A stretch of DNA of 64,000 nucleotides from Nocardia abscessus NBRC 100374. Lineage in GTDB: Bacteria > Actinomycetota > Actinomycetes > Mycobacteriales > Mycobacteriaceae. A program made the translations under genes and the position numbers. Under the pieces are notes generated by a model. The model ran no database searches and was not told the DNA's origin. It worked only from the letters and a program-made list of their open reading frames with translations. Where the stretch lies: assembly GCF_000308455.1 (NCBI RefSeq), contig NZ_BAFP01000031.1, forward strand, positions 106,869 to 170,868, read 5' to 3'. Positions 15,376-24,722 of the stretch are shown piece after piece. Position 1 is the stretch's first letter. Each line of letters begins with the position of its first letter.

Positions 15376-16593
15376 ATGTCCAAGATCAAGGTTGAAGGCA
15401 CCGTCGTAGAACTCGACGGCGACGAGATGACCCGGATCATCTGGCAGTTCATCAAGGACAAGCTGATCCACCCCTATCTCGACGTGAACCTGGAGTACTA
15501 CGACCTCGGTATCGAATACCGAGACAAGACAGACGACCAGGTCACCGTCGACGCCGCCGAGGCCATCAAGCGCCACGGCGTCGGTGTGAAATGCGCCACC
15601 ATCACCCCGGACGAGGCGCGGGTCAAGGAATTCGGTCTCAAGAAGATGTGGCGCTCGCCCAACGGCACCATCCGCAACATCCTCGGCGGCACCATCTTCC
15701 GCGCCCCGATCATCATCTCCAACGTTCCGCGGCTGGTTCCCGGCTGGACCAAGCCGATCATCATCGGCCGCCACGCTTTCGGTGACCAGTACCGCGCCAC
15801 CGACTTCAAGGTGTTCCAGGGCGGCACCGTCACCTTGACCTTCACCCCGGACGACGGCAGCGAGCCGATCGTGCACGAGGTCGTGAAGATGCCCGAGGAC
15901 GGCGGCGTCGTCATGGGCATGTACAACTTCCGCAAGTCGATCGAGGATTTCGCGCGGGCGTCGTTCAACTACGGCCTGCAGCAGAACTACCCGGTGTACA
16001 TGTCGACGAAGAACACCATCCTCAAGGCCTACGACGGCATGTTCAAGGACACGTTCCAGGACATCTTCGACGCCGAGTTCAAGAGCCAGTTCGACGCCGC
16101 GGGCCTGACCTACGAGCACCGCCTCATCGATGACATGGTCGCATCCTCCATGAAGTGGGAGGGCGGTTACGTCTGGGCGTGCAAGAACTACGACGGCGAC
16201 GTGCAGTCCGACACCGTGGCCCAGGGCTTCGGTTCGCTCGGCCTGATGACGTCGGTGCTGCTCACCCCGGACGGCCAGACCTGTGAGGCCGAGGCCGCGC
16301 ACGGCACCGTCACCCGGCACTACCGCCAGCACCAGCAGGGCAAGCCGACCTCGACCAACCCGATCGCGTCGATCTTCGCTTGGACCCGGGGTCTCGAGCA
16401 CCGCGGCAAGCTGGACAACACCCCCGAGGTCATCGGCTTCGCGCAGACCCTCGAGGACGTCGTCATCAAGACCGTCGAGGGCGGCCAGATGACCAAGGAC
16501 CTCGCGCTGCTCGTCGGCGGAGACCAGGGTTACCTGAGCACCGAGGAGTTCCTCGGCGCGCTGGATGCCAACCTGGCTCGCGCACTGCGCTGA
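15376..16593 (+). CDS. icd: NADP-dependent isocitrate dehydrogenase
   Basis: A 405-aa homodimer-type (eukaryote-like) isocitrate dehydrogenase of the TCA cycle. It starts [41 protein letters not shown] holds the substrate Ser/Asn and Arg residues. [25 protein letters not shown] carries the metal-binding Asp residues, and [18 protein letters not shown] is the NADP loop. It makes 2-oxoglutarate and NADPH in the cytosol. AGGAGG lies 12 bases before the ATG. A strong terminator follows, so the gene is probably transcribed alone. Confidence 0.95.
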   Translation: MSKIKVEGTVVELDGDEMTRIIWQFIKDKLIHPYLDVNLEYYDLGIEYRDKTDDQVTVDAAEAIKRHGVGVKCATITPDEARVKEFGLKKMWRSPNGTIRNILGGTIFRAPIIISNVPRLVPGWTKPIIIGRHAFGDQYRATDFKVFQGGTVTLTFTPDDGSEPIVHEVVKMPEDGGVVMGMYNFRKSIEDFARASFNYGLQQNYPVYMSTKNTILKAYDGMFKDTFQDIFDAEFKSQFDAAGLTYEHRLIDDMVASSMKWEGGYVWACKNYDGDVQSDTVAQGFGSLGLMTSVLLTPDGQTCEAEAAHGTVTRHYRQHQQGKPTSTNPIASIFAWTRGLEHRGKLDNTPEVIGFAQTLEDVVIKTVEGGQMTKDLALLVGGDQGYLSTEEFLGALDANLARALR

Positions 16594-16693
16594 GTTCGCT
16601 CGGCGCCGTCTCGGGCGCCGAACTGCGGGGCCGAGCCGCGTCGCTCGGCCGACTCCGGCGCTGGGTGTTCACCCAGCGCCGGGCTGACACAAT

Positions 16694-16730
16694 CGGGCAC
16701 CCGCCCCACCTTCGGTGGAACGGGTGCCCG
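16694..16730 (+). terminator. Terminator of icd
   Basis: Perfect 10-base arms CGGGCACCCG (16694-16703) and CGGGTGCCCG (16721-16730), with extra pairing around a TTCG loop, followed by GACTGTTTTC. The rest of the gap to 16930 shows no gene; it should hold the promoter of the following MFS gene. Confidence 0.8.
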
Positions 16731-16930
16731 GACTGTTTTCGGGGTTACTTCGCGCCGGCCCCGGCTCGATCGAACATCGCTACGAATGCTGGACTGTGGC
16801 GCGCGAACCGACTCGTTTGTCCGCATTGCGGCGATTCTGGGGCTGACCTGCGTCATTCCTCGACGTCACGGTGGGCGAACTCACGTTTGCCCGGGAAGCG
16901 AAGACGGCCCGCGGACGGTTACATGAACAC

Positions 16931-18151
16931 GTGACCAGGCCCGTGACCACGAGCACCACCGCGCCGCCCGAGCGAACCGATTGGCACGTGCCCGCCATGC
17001 TGGCCCTTGCCCTCGGCGGATTCGGGATCGGGACAACCGAATTCGTCACCATGGGGTTGCTGCCGGATATCGCTTCGGCCTTCCACGTCTCCGAGCCGAC
17101 GGCGGGGCACGCGGTATCGGCCTACGCGCTCGGAGTGGTGATCGGCGCACCCCTTATCGCCTCGCTGGCCGCGCGGGTGGCGCGCAAGCGGCTGCTCGTC
17201 GCGCTCATGGTGGCCTTCACACTGGGCAATGCGGCGACCGTGCTGGCGCCCTCGTTCGAGACGCTGGTCCTGGCCCGGTTCGTCTCGGGATTGCCGCACG
17301 GCGCCTACTTCGGTGTCGCCTCGCTGGCCGCCGCGACCCTCGCTCCGGTAGGACAGCGGGCCAAAGCGGTTGCCGCGGTTATGCTGGGCTTGAGCGCCGC
17401 CAATGTCGTCGGCGTTCCCGCGGCCACCTGGCTCGGTCAGCATCTGGGCTGGCGGGACGCGTTCGTGGTGGTCGCGCTGATCGGGATCGCCACCGTGGCC
17501 GCGCTGCTGCGCTTCGTCCCGGAACTCACCGGCATCACGATGACCAATCCGATGACCGAACTCGGCGCGCTGCGCCGTCCCCAGGTGCTGTTGACGCTGC
17601 TGGTCGGCGCCATCGGGTTCGGCGGGATGTTCGCCGTCTACACCTACATCGCGACCACGCTCACCGACGTCGCGGGTCTGCGGGCCGGTGCGGTGCCGTT
17701 GGTGCTGATGCTGTTCGGCGTGGGCATGGTGATCGGCAACATCGTCGGCGGCGTGCTCGCCGATCGCGGCGTGGACCGCGCCGTCTTCGCGGCCATGATC
17801 GCGATGGCTGTCATCCTGGCCGGCTTCGTCGCCGCCGCCCACAACCCCTACACCGCGGCCGTCGGCGCGTTGCTCGTCGGCGCTTCCGGGGCCGCGCTGG
17901 CGCCCGGTCTGCAAACCCGGCTGATGGACGTCGCGGCCGATGCCCAGACCCTCGCCGCCGCCCTCAACCACGCCGCACTGAACATCGCCAACGCCGCGGG
18001 CGCCTGGCTCGGCGGGCTGGTCATCGCCGCGGGCCTCGGTTATACGGCTCCGGCCGTGGTCGGCGCCGGCTTGGCCGCGACCGGCGTGTTGTTGTTCGCC
18101 GTGACGGTCTGGATCGCGCGGAAATCCCGGGCACAGGTAGCGACGCGGTGA
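16931..18151 (+). CDS. DHA1-family (12-TM) MFS transporter
   Basis: A 406-aa transporter with 12 membrane helices of the arabinose-efflux/Cmx type. GGFGIGTTEFVTMGLLPDIA is the signature of that group in helix 1. ARVARKRLLVALM is the motif A loop, and GLPHGAYFGVASLAAATLAP lies in helix 4. Members export sugars, chloramphenicol or other small drugs. GTG 16931 gives a short cytosolic lead. No regulator is adjacent in the same direction; the TetR downstream is convergent. Confidence 0.85.
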   Translation: MTRPVTTSTTAPPERTDWHVPAMLALALGGFGIGTTEFVTMGLLPDIASAFHVSEPTAGHAVSAYALGVVIGAPLIASLAARVARKRLLVALMVAFTLGNAATVLAPSFETLVLARFVSGLPHGAYFGVASLAAATLAPVGQRAKAVAAVMLGLSAANVVGVPAATWLGQHLGWRDAFVVVALIGIATVAALLRFVPELTGITMTNPMTELGALRRPQVLLTLLVGAIGFGGMFAVYTYIATTLTDVAGLRAGAVPLVLMLFGVGMVIGNIVGGVLADRGVDRAVFAAMIAMAVILAGFVAAAHNPYTAAVGALLVGASGAALAPGLQTRLMDVAADAQTLAAALNHAALNIANAAGAWLGGLVIAAGLGYTAPAVVGAGLAATGVLLFAVTVWIARKSRAQVATR

Positions 18152-18244
18152 TCATGCCGTAGTAGCGGCCCTCGGTCGCCTTGCGGCGACAATCAGGAGC
18201 GGCCGTGACAAGACAACGGTAAGCCGCCCGGTGGGGAGTGAAGG

Positions 18245-18886
18245 CTATTCGGCGGGTCGGCCGCCCAGAGCGCGGCCGGCGATCTCGTGCAGATGTGCCG
18301 AGGCACGGCGCCAGCGGCGCTGCGCCCGTTCGGCATCCGTGTCGATGAAATTCGAGATCAAGATGCCGCGTAGCGCGTCCATGGCCGTGTAGACGAAGTC
18401 GCGCGCCTCCTTGCGGCGCACGTCGTCGGGCACGAAACGGGCGACCGCCATCAGGACGGCGTTGTTGACGAACGGCTCGACCTTCTCCATCGCCGCGGCC
18501 AGCACCGGATCGGTCCGCCCCGCCACCCACAGCTCGACGGTCGCGATGAACAGCGGGCCTTGGTGGAGGTCCCACAGGAACTCCAGCGCCGCGGCCACCG
18601 GATCGTCACCGGCTTCCACCCGGGACATCTCCCGCATGGCGCTCTCGGCGCGCAGCTGTGCCAGATGGCTGATCGCGGCGACCACCAGATCGGTTTTCGA
18701 GCCGAAGTGATGCACTTGGGCTCCGCGCGTCACGCCGGCGCGTTCGGCTACCCGCGGCGTCGTGGTGCCCGCGTATCCGTACTCGACCAGGCAGTCCACG
18801 GTCGCGTCGAGCAGGCGGGTGCGCATCTCGGTGCTGCGCTGCTCTTGCGTTCGGCGCTGCTGTTTCACGATTACGCTCCTGGCCAC
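18245..18886 (-). CDS. TetR-family regulator of the lipid-degradation cluster
   Basis: A 213-aa TetR protein. The helix-turn-helix reads EMRTRLLDATVDCLVEYGYAG, then TPRVAERAGVTRGAQVHHFGSKTDLV. It is divergent from the five-gene cluster at 19225-24176. An ACATACA-N4-TGTATGT palindrome sits just before its own start and an identical-consensus copy sits before the cluster. It should repress both, with an acyl-CoA or related lipid as the likely inducer (inference). Confidence 0.88.
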   Translation of the reverse strand: MARSVIVKQQRRTQEQRSTEMRTRLLDATVDCLVEYGYAGTTTPRVAERAGVTRGAQVHHFGSKTDLVVAAISHLAQLRAESAMREMSRVEAGDDPVAAALEFLWDLHQGPLFIATVELWVAGRTDPVLAAAMEKVEPFVNNAVLMAVARFVPDDVRRKEARDFVYTAMDALRGILISNFIDTDAERAQRRWRRASAHLHEIAGRALGGRPAE

Positions 18887-18903
18887 CGCTAGATCCTACA
18901 CTT

Positions 18904-18921
18904 ACATACAGCACTGTATGT
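18904..18921. promoter_or_regulatory. TetR operator, regulator side
   Basis: ACATACA-GCAC-TGTATGT, immediately upstream of the TetR start. It shares the consensus ACATACA-N4-TGTATGT with the site at 19147. A further half-site (TGTATGT) occurs near 19070. Confidence 0.75.
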
Positions 18922-19146
18922 TCCGGACGCTGAGCGCGGTGCCGACGAGTCCGCGACGCGCGGAATCGGTCACTCGGTCGCGACCGGCGGAGGAGTGGTC
19001 GCTTCGGCAATCCGGTGAGTCCGACCTGCGGCGCGCCGACGCAATGATCAGAACACATGCATGTCTCACTGTATGTACCAGGCCATACGCAATTGCCTGG
19101 TTATTCCTGTGATCGTGGCACGTCCGCCACTTAGCCTTGCTCACTT

Positions 19147-19164
19147 ACATACAAATATGTATGT
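19147..19164. promoter_or_regulatory. TetR operator, lipid-cluster side
   Basis: ACATACA-AATA-TGTATGT, 61 bases before the first enzyme gene of the cluster. Its arms are identical to those at 18904-18921. The gap 18887-19224 holds no gene otherwise. Confidence 0.75.
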
Positions 19165-19224
19165 TTGTTTCCAGCTCGTTCCGGGCGGCCGCCCCCGCGG
19201 TGCACGCACAACCTGAGGAGTTCG

Positions 19225-20442
19225 ATGGCGAACAAGGTCTACGTCGTCGGTGTCGGCATGACGAAGTTCGAGAAGCCGGGCCGCCGCCTCGTCGAGGAAG
19301 CCGACGGCACCACCCGTGCCTGGGACTATCCGGACATGGCCAGGGAATCGGGTACCAAGGCGCTCGCGGACGCGGGCATCGCCTACGACCTGGTCGAGCA
19401 GGCCTACGTCGGCTACGTCTACGGCGAATCCACCTCGGGTCAGCGTGCCGTCTACGAACTCGGCATGACCGGCATCCCGGTGGTCAACGTGAACAACAAC
19501 TGCTCCACCGGCTCGACGGCGCTGTACCTCGCGGCGCAGGCGATCCGGGGCGGGCTGGCGGAATGCACGCTGGCGCTCGGCTTCGAGAAGATGCAACCCG
19601 GCTCGCTCGGCTCCACCTGGGACGACCGCGAGCAGCCCATGGCCAAGCACGTCATGGCGCTGGCCGAGATCTCCGAGGTGCTGTTCCCGGTGGCGCCGTG
19701 GATGTTCGGCGCCGCGGGGCGCGAGCACATGAAGCAGTACGGCACCACCGCCGAGCATTTCGCCACGATCGGCTACAAGAACCACAAGCACTCGGTGAAC
19801 AACCCGTATTCGCAGTTCCAGGACGCGTACACGCTCGACGACATCCTCGGCTCCCGAATGATCTACGACCCGCTCACCAAACTGCAGTGCTCGCCGACCT
19901 CCGACGGGTCCGGCGCGGCGATCCTGGCGAGCGAGGCTTTCGTCGACGCGCACGACCTCGCCGGGCAGGCGGTGGAGATCGTCGGCCAGGCGATGACCAC
20001 CGACTTCGCCTCCACCTTCGATGAGACCGCCAAGAACCTGATCGGCTACGACATGAACGTCCAAGCCGCGCGAAAGGTGTACGAGCAGGCGGGGCTCGGC
20101 CCGGACGACTTCCAGGTCATCGAGCTGCACGACTGTTTCTCGGCCAACGAACTGCTGCTCTACGAAGCGCTCGGGCTGTGCGCGGAGGGCGAGGCGGGGC
20201 AGCTGATCGACGACGGCCGCACCACCTATGGAGGCAAGTGGGTGGTGAACCCCTCCGGCGGCCTGATCTCCAAGGGACACCCGCTCGGTGCGACGGGTCT
20301 CGCGCAGTGCTCGGAGTTGACCTGGCAGCTGCGCGGCACCGCGGACAAGCGTCAGGTGGACGGCGTCACCGCCGCCCTGCAACACAACATCGGCCTCGGC
20401 GGCGCGGCCGTCGTCACCGCCTACCAGCGCGCCGACCGCTGA
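19225..20442 (+). CDS. Thiolase-like lipid-transfer protein (SCP-x/Ltp type)
   Basis: A 405-aa thiolase-fold protein, first in the cluster. The acyl-accepting Cys is in [36 protein letters not shown] and [13 protein letters not shown] carry the catalytic His. The second thiolase Cys near the C-terminus is not seen: the motif reads [14 protein letters not shown]. That is usual for SCP-x-like proteins, which cleave branched or steroid side chains, sometimes with a DUF35 partner. ATG 19225 follows GAGGAG. Confidence 0.9.
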   Translation: MANKVYVVGVGMTKFEKPGRRLVEEADGTTRAWDYPDMARESGTKALADAGIAYDLVEQAYVGYVYGESTSGQRAVYELGMTGIPVVNVNNNCSTGSTALYLAAQAIRGGLAECTLALGFEKMQPGSLGSTWDDREQPMAKHVMALAEISEVLFPVAPWMFGAAGREHMKQYGTTAEHFATIGYKNHKHSVNNPYSQFQDAYTLDDILGSRMIYDPLTKLQCSPTSDGSGAAILASEAFVDAHDLAGQAVEIVGQAMTTDFASTFDETAKNLIGYDMNVQAARKVYEQAGLGPDDFQVIELHDCFSANELLLYEALGLCAEGEAGQLIDDGRTTYGGKWVVNPSGGLISKGHPLGATGLAQCSELTWQLRGTADKRQVDGVTAALQHNIGLGGAAVVTAYQRADR

Positions 20443-20485
20443 ACCGCGGCCCGATCCGCGGACGAACTCGACGAGGAGTGCACAC

Positions 20486-20923
20486 ATGGGACACATCGAA
20501 GCCACCAAGGACGTCAACGCCACGCCCGAGGCGCTGTGGGCGGTCGTCTCCGACCCGCAGACCTGGGACAAGTGGTTCACCATCCACGAGCGCTTCATGG
20601 AGGAGCCGCCCGCCGTGCTGAGCGAGGGCGCCAAACTGGTCGCCAAGATCGTGATGCTCGGCATGGCGAACAAGCTGGAGTGGACCATCGTCTCGGTGGC
20701 CGCGCCGCACACGCTGACCCTCGGCGGAACCGGAATGGCCGGGGTGAAGACCGAGTTCACCTTCGACATCCGGCCCAGCGGCGCGGGAAGCACCATCCTG
20801 GTCTCCGGCGACTTCGAAGGCGCCTTGATCAAGGGCGCGCTCGGCAAAGCCGTGGAGAAGGACGGCATCAAGCAGCTGGACCGATCGCTCGAACAGCTCG
20901 ACGCCCTGGCCGCAGCGGCATGA
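20486..20923 (+). CDS. SRPBCC-fold protein
   Basis: A 145-aa START/SRPBCC protein: the start IEATKDVNATPEALWAVVSDP and the late long helix (ALGKAVEKDGIKQLDRSLEQL) form the usual deep pocket for a hydrophobic ligand. It probably binds or hands over a lipid intermediate in the same pathway. Its stop overlaps the start of the small repeated ORF (ATGA). Confidence 0.85.
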   Translation: MGHIEATKDVNATPEALWAVVSDPQTWDKWFTIHERFMEEPPAVLSEGAKLVAKIVMLGMANKLEWTIVSVAAPHTLTLGGTGMAGVKTEFTFDIRPSGAGSTILVSGDFEGALIKGALGKAVEKDGIKQLDRSLEQLDALAAAA

Positions 20924-21055
20924 GCGGTCAGGCCCGGAGGCGGCAGCGGAGCGTGACCACGCAGGGCCCCGCTCGTGCCGACAGCAGCTACAGCATGAGC
21001 GGTCAGGCCCGGAGGCGGCAGCGGAGCGTGACCACGCAGGGCCCCGCTCGTGCCG
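20918..21055 (+). repeat. 75-bp tandem duplication
   Basis: The 63 bases 20918-20980 are repeated exactly at 20993-21055, a period of 75 bases (25 codons). It begins at the SRPBCC stop codon and ends just before the hydratase start. Because the period is a multiple of three, the open frame through it is kept. Confidence 0.95.
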
Positions 21056-21072
21056 GAAAGGTGTCCGCATGA
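20920..21072 (+). CDS. Possible 50-aa repeated, basic protein linking two genes
   Basis: An ATG overlapping the SRPBCC stop (ATGA) opens 50 codons made of two 25-residue units beginning MSGQARRRQRSVTTQGPARA. It stops on the ATGA that starts the hydratase gene. The protein is Arg/Gln-rich with no known fold. It may be a real small protein or only a way to carry ribosomes from one gene to the next. The repeat looks recent. Confidence 0.4.
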   Translation: MSGQARRRQRSVTTQGPARADSSYSMSGQARRRQRSVTTQGPARAGKVSA

Positions 21073-21947
21073 GTTCCGATACTGCCGCGGCCCGTGTGGT
21101 CGAGTTCGATGACAGCGGCCTGGAAACCTGGTGCGACGAGGAACGTTTCGAGGTCACCGCCGAGCGCGTCGCGGAGTACGCCGCCGCGACCAACGATCCG
21201 ATCGCCGCGCATCTGGCCGGGACGGTTGCCGGGCCGGTCTTCGCCATCGTCCCGGTTTTCGAGGCGATGATGATGCCGGTCATCGACGTCGCCCCGATGG
21301 ACATCTTCGGCCGAGTCGTACACGGGGAACAGGACTTTCACTTCCACCGCGCGATCCGGCCCGGCGACCGGCTGGTGTCGCGCGCCAAGGCGATCGGCTA
21401 CACCAGCCGCCCCAACGGGACCACCATCACCATCCGCATCGAATGCCGCACCGAGGCGGGCGAACCGGTCAACGACCAGTACCTGACGGCGTTCTTCCGC
21501 AATATCGACGCGGGGAGGACGGTCGGCGAGGCCGCTCCGGCGCACAAGTTCGATGAACGCCTGCGCGAGCAGGAGCCGGTCGCGGTCGTGGCGCAGCACG
21601 TCGATGACGACCAGACCTTCCGTTACGCACCGGCGTCCGGCGATCCGGTGCCGCTGCACCTGGACGAGCAGGTCGCCAAGGACGCCGGGCTGCCCGGCAT
21701 CATCGCGCACGGGCTGTGCACCATGGCGTTCGCGTCCTGGGCGGTGCTCACCGAGGTCGCGGCATCGGATGTGCACCGGCTCAGGCGGTTCGCGGTGCGC
21801 TTCGCCAAGCTGGTTTTCCCCGGTGACCACCTGGAGACCCGCATTTGGAAAGCCGGCTCGGCCGATGGCGTCACCCGCTACGTCTTCGAGACCGTGCGCG
21901 GCGACGACGTCGTGCTCAGCGACGGACTGGCGGAGATCGCCGACTGA
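21069..21947 (+). CDS. Double-hotdog MaoC-like enoyl-CoA hydratase
   Basis: A 292-aa protein of two hotdog domains. The N-terminal half resembles the FAS1-like dehydratase region (EYAAATNDPIAAHLAGTVAG, then GEQDFHFHRAIRPGDRL). The C-terminal MaoC half holds the catalytic Asp/His pair in LHLDEQVAKDAGLPGIIAHG. It hydrates enoyl-CoA to (R)-3-hydroxyacyl-CoA, which fits between the acyl-CoA dehydrogenase and the SDR of this cluster. Confidence 0.88.
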   Translation: MSSDTAAARVVEFDDSGLETWCDEERFEVTAERVAEYAAATNDPIAAHLAGTVAGPVFAIVPVFEAMMMPVIDVAPMDIFGRVVHGEQDFHFHRAIRPGDRLVSRAKAIGYTSRPNGTTITIRIECRTEAGEPVNDQYLTAFFRNIDAGRTVGEAAPAHKFDERLREQEPVAVVAQHVDDDQTFRYAPASGDPVPLHLDEQVAKDAGLPGIIAHGLCTMAFASWAVLTEVAASDVHRLRRFAVRFAKLVFPGDHLETRIWKAGSADGVTRYVFETVRGDDVVLSDGLAEIAD

Positions 21948-22020
21948 TCCCGGTGCGGCGGCGCGATTGCGCCGCACCTTTCCACCCGACGCCGGATTCG
22001 GCGGAACTTCAGGAGACAAC

Positions 22021-22896
22021 ATGGGCGCACTGGCCGGACGGGTCGCCGTCATCACCGGCGCGGGCCGCGGCATCGGCCGCGAGCACGCACTGCTGTTCGC
22101 GAGGGAGGGGGCCGCGGTGGTCGTCAACGATCTCGGCGGCAGCAATGCGGGGGAGGGCGCCGACTCCGGTCCCGCCCAGGAGGTGGTGCGCGAGATCGTC
22201 GCCGCGGGCGGCAAGGCGGTGGCCAACTCCGACGACGTCGCGACCTGGGACGGCGCGCAGAAGCTCGTCGAACAGGCGGTCACCGAGTTCGGCGGCCTCG
22301 ACGTCGTGGTCAACAACGCGGGCATTCTGCGCGACGCCTTCATCGCGGGCATGGACGAGGCGCAGTGGGACGCGGTGATCGCCGTGCACCTCAAGGGACA
22401 CGCGGCGGTGCTGCACCACGCCGCGGCGTACTGGAAGCAGCAGTCCAAGGCGGGCAACCAGCCCAAGGCCGCGGTGATCAACACCGCTTCGGCGTCGGGC
22501 ACCACCCTGCCGAACGCGGGCCAGGCCAACTACGGCGCGGCGAAGGCGGGAATCGCGGCGCTGACCCTGGTGGCCGCCGAGGAACTGGGGCGTTACGGCG
22601 TGCGGGTGAACGCGATCGCTCCGATCGCGCGCACCCGGCTCACCCTGGCCACCCCCGGCATGGGCGAGATGCTGGCGGCGGAGGCGGAAGCGTCCGAGGG
22701 CGAGTTCGACGCCTTCGCCCCGGCCAACATCGCCCCGCTGGTCGCCTATCTGGCCGCCGACACCTGCCCGATCACCGGCAAAGTGTTCGCGGTGCAGGGC
22801 GGCGCGATCTCGGAGTTGGCCGGTTGGCACGATGTGAAGACCATCGAGACCGAGGGTCCCTGGCTGATCGACGACATCGCCGCCCGGCTGCCCTGA
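22021..22896 (+). CDS. Short-chain dehydrogenase, 3-hydroxyacyl-CoA type
   Basis: A 291-aa SDR. Cofactor motif TGAGRGIG at residues 13-20, then NNAG near 98, and the catalytic Ser, Tyr and Lys in NTASASGTTLPNAGQANYGAAKAG. The long stretch RDAFIAGMDEAQWDAVIAVHLKG is typical of 17-beta-HSD4-like bacterial enzymes that oxidise (R)-3-hydroxyacyl-CoA. ATG 22021 follows AGGAG. This is the oxidation step of the pathway. Confidence 0.9.
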   Translation: MGALAGRVAVITGAGRGIGREHALLFAREGAAVVVNDLGGSNAGEGADSGPAQEVVREIVAAGGKAVANSDDVATWDGAQKLVEQAVTEFGGLDVVVNNAGILRDAFIAGMDEAQWDAVIAVHLKGHAAVLHHAAAYWKQQSKAGNQPKAAVINTASASGTTLPNAGQANYGAAKAGIAALTLVAAEELGRYGVRVNAIAPIARTRLTLATPGMGEMLAAEAEASEGEFDAFAPANIAPLVAYLAADTCPITGKVFAVQGGAISELAGWHDVKTIETEGPWLIDDIAARLP

Positions 22897-22922
22897 TCTC
22901 GGGGAACGTGAGGAGAACGACG

Positions 22923-24176
22923 ATGTTCGAATGGTCCGAGACCGATGTGATGATCCGCGACGCCGTCCGGGCGTTCATCGACAAGGAGGTCCGCCCCAAC
23001 CTGGACGCGCTCGACAGCGGTGAACTGCCGCCCTACCCCGTCATCCGGAAATTGTTCGCAGAGTTCGGCATCGACGTGATGGGCGGCGAGGCCGTGCAGA
23101 AGATGCTGGCCAAGCAGGCGGCGCGGGAGGCGGCGGTCGAGGCGGGGGAGCCGAAGCCGGAGAAGAAGGCCTCCGGCGGCAGCCCGTTCGCCGGCCAGGA
23201 ATCGCTGATGGCGGTGCTCATCGGTGAGCTGTCCGGGGTGTGCATGGGCCTGGTCACCGCGATGGGGGTGAGCATCGGTCTCGGCGCCACCACGATCATG
23301 TCGCGGGGGACGCCGGCGCAGAAGCAGCGCTGGCTGGAGGACATCGTCACCATGCGGAAGGTCGCGTCCTGGGCGATCACCGAACCGGATTCCGGTTCCG
23401 ACGCGTTCGGCGGCATGAAGACCTACGTCAAGCGCGACGGCGAGGACTACCTGCTCAACGGCCAGAAGACCTTCATCACCAACGGCCCCTACGCCGACGT
23501 GATGATCGTCTACGCGAAGCTGGACGATGGCGCGGGTGGCGACAGGCGCGAACGCAAGGTGCTCACCTTCGTGCTGGACAAGGGCATGCCCGGCCTCACC
23601 CAGGGCAAGCCGTTCAAGAAGATGGGCCTGCACTCCTCGCCGACCGGTGAGCTGTTCTTCGACAACGTGCGCGTCGGCCGGGACCGGCTGCTCGGCGAGA
23701 CCGAGGAGCACCGGGGCGGCGACGGCCGCGACAGCGCCCGCTCCAGCTTCACCGCCGAGCGGATCGGCGTGGCCTTCATGGCGCTGGGCATCATCAACGA
23801 GTGCCACCGATTGTGCGTGGAGTACGCCAAGAGCCGCAAGCTCTGGGGCCAGGAGATCGGCCGCTTCCAGCTGGTGCAGCTGAAACTGGCGAAGATGGAG
23901 ATCGCCCGGATCAACGTGCAGAACATGGTGTTCAACACCCTGGAGCGAGGTAGGGCGGGCAAACCGCCGACCCTGGCCGAGGCGTCGGCGATGAAGCTGT
24001 ACGCCAGCGAGGCAGCCACCGAGGTGGCCATGGAAGCGGTCCAGCTCTTCGGCGGCAACGGGTACATGACCGAGTACCGCGTGGAGCAACTCGCCCGCGA
24101 CGCCAAGTCGCTGATGATCTACGCGGGCAGCAACGAGATCCAGGTGACCCACATAGCGAAGGGTCTGCTCGCGTAG
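22923..24176 (+). CDS. Acyl-CoA dehydrogenase
   Basis: A 417-aa FAD-dependent acyl-CoA dehydrogenase. ASWAITEPDSGSDAFGGMKT and FITNGPYADVMIVYAK are the flavin and substrate strands. The C-terminal helices include QLFGGNGYMTEYRVEQLARDAK. The usual YEG catalytic Glu is replaced (IYAGSNEIQ), but a Glu in FTAERIGVAF sits where isovaleryl- and long-chain enzymes carry their base. A charged insert (about residues 60-85, Ala/Glu/Lys-rich) is unusual. Last gene of the cluster. Confidence 0.9.
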   Translation: MFEWSETDVMIRDAVRAFIDKEVRPNLDALDSGELPPYPVIRKLFAEFGIDVMGGEAVQKMLAKQAAREAAVEAGEPKPEKKASGGSPFAGQESLMAVLIGELSGVCMGLVTAMGVSIGLGATTIMSRGTPAQKQRWLEDIVTMRKVASWAITEPDSGSDAFGGMKTYVKRDGEDYLLNGQKTFITNGPYADVMIVYAKLDDGAGGDRRERKVLTFVLDKGMPGLTQGKPFKKMGLHSSPTGELFFDNVRVGRDRLLGETEEHRGGDGRDSARSSFTAERIGVAFMALGIINECHRLCVEYAKSRKLWGQEIGRFQLVQLKLAKMEIARINVQNMVFNTLERGRAGKPPTLAEASAMKLYASEAATEVAMEAVQLFGGNGYMTEYRVEQLARDAKSLMIYAGSNEIQVTHIAKGLLA

Positions 24177-24461
24177 TAATTCCCGGGACGGCAGCGCCCA
24201 GGCGACTTCACTCGCTGTGGAAGCGATGTCACTTCCGGGCTGGCTCGGCCCACGGCTTCGTCCGAGGCGGGCCGAGCGTCGGCCCGTTCGCGGCTCGGCT
24301 CGTGCCCGAGTGGCGCCGAGTCGTGGGCGGCCATCGAGCAGGAAGCGACGCGCACGTTGAGCACTCGGGCCGTCGGCCCGCACTGACCACACGCCGACCC
24401 TCCTCAGCGAACCTTCAGGCGGGCGCTGCCCACTCCACGCGACCACATCGGCCCGACCACA

Positions 24462-24497
24462 GAGCGAAGCGAGACCGAGCATGCGCCGTTCGCAGCC
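24462..24497 (+). repeat. Dispersed repeat, module A
   Basis: Begins GAGCGAAGCGAGACCGAGC and continues ATGCGCCGTTCGC. The same sequence, with one or two changes, occurs at 24637, 52247 (reverse) and 53549. Confidence 0.85.
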
Positions 24498-24632
24498 CCG
24501 GCGCACATCCCAGTGAACGCCGCGTACGCGACCAGTCACCAGTCCCGGCAACCTGACGGCCAGCGACCACAAACCGCGTGCACTGAATCCTGACTTCAGA
24601 AACCAACGCCCCCAGCGCACCTCAACCCCAGC

Positions 24633-24720
24633 TTTCGAGCGAAGCGAGACCGAGCATGCACCGTTCGCGGCCCGCGAGCCATAAGGGGGCCGCGAACACG
24701 CCGCGACGAAGTCGCGGCCA
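24633..24720 (+). repeat. Dispersed palindromic repeat, fuller copy
   Basis: Module A (TTTCGAGCGAAGCGAGACC...) is followed by GTTCGCGGCC and its inverse GGCCGCGAAC around a short loop. A second hairpin GCCGCGACGAAGTCGCGGC follows; its inverse appears at the right end of the window (about 63887-63905). Confidence 0.85.
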
Positions 24721-24722
24721 AA

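Larger units (their letters stand above)
24177..24722. other. Intergenic region with repeats, no gene
   Basis: About 545 bases between the acyl-CoA dehydrogenase gene and the convergent hydrolase gene. Open frames here look like chance. It contains two copies of the dispersed palindromic repeat (24462-24497 and 24633-24720). Confidence 0.7.

Noticed and set aside
19165..19224. Earlier start for the thiolase-like gene
   Set aside because: It would begin at the edge of the operator palindrome and add residues with no family match; ATG 19225 has a GAGGAG site.
24177..24620. Open frames in the gap after the acyl-CoA dehydrogenase gene
   Set aside because: They arise from high G+C and repeats; no start signal or recognisable domain.
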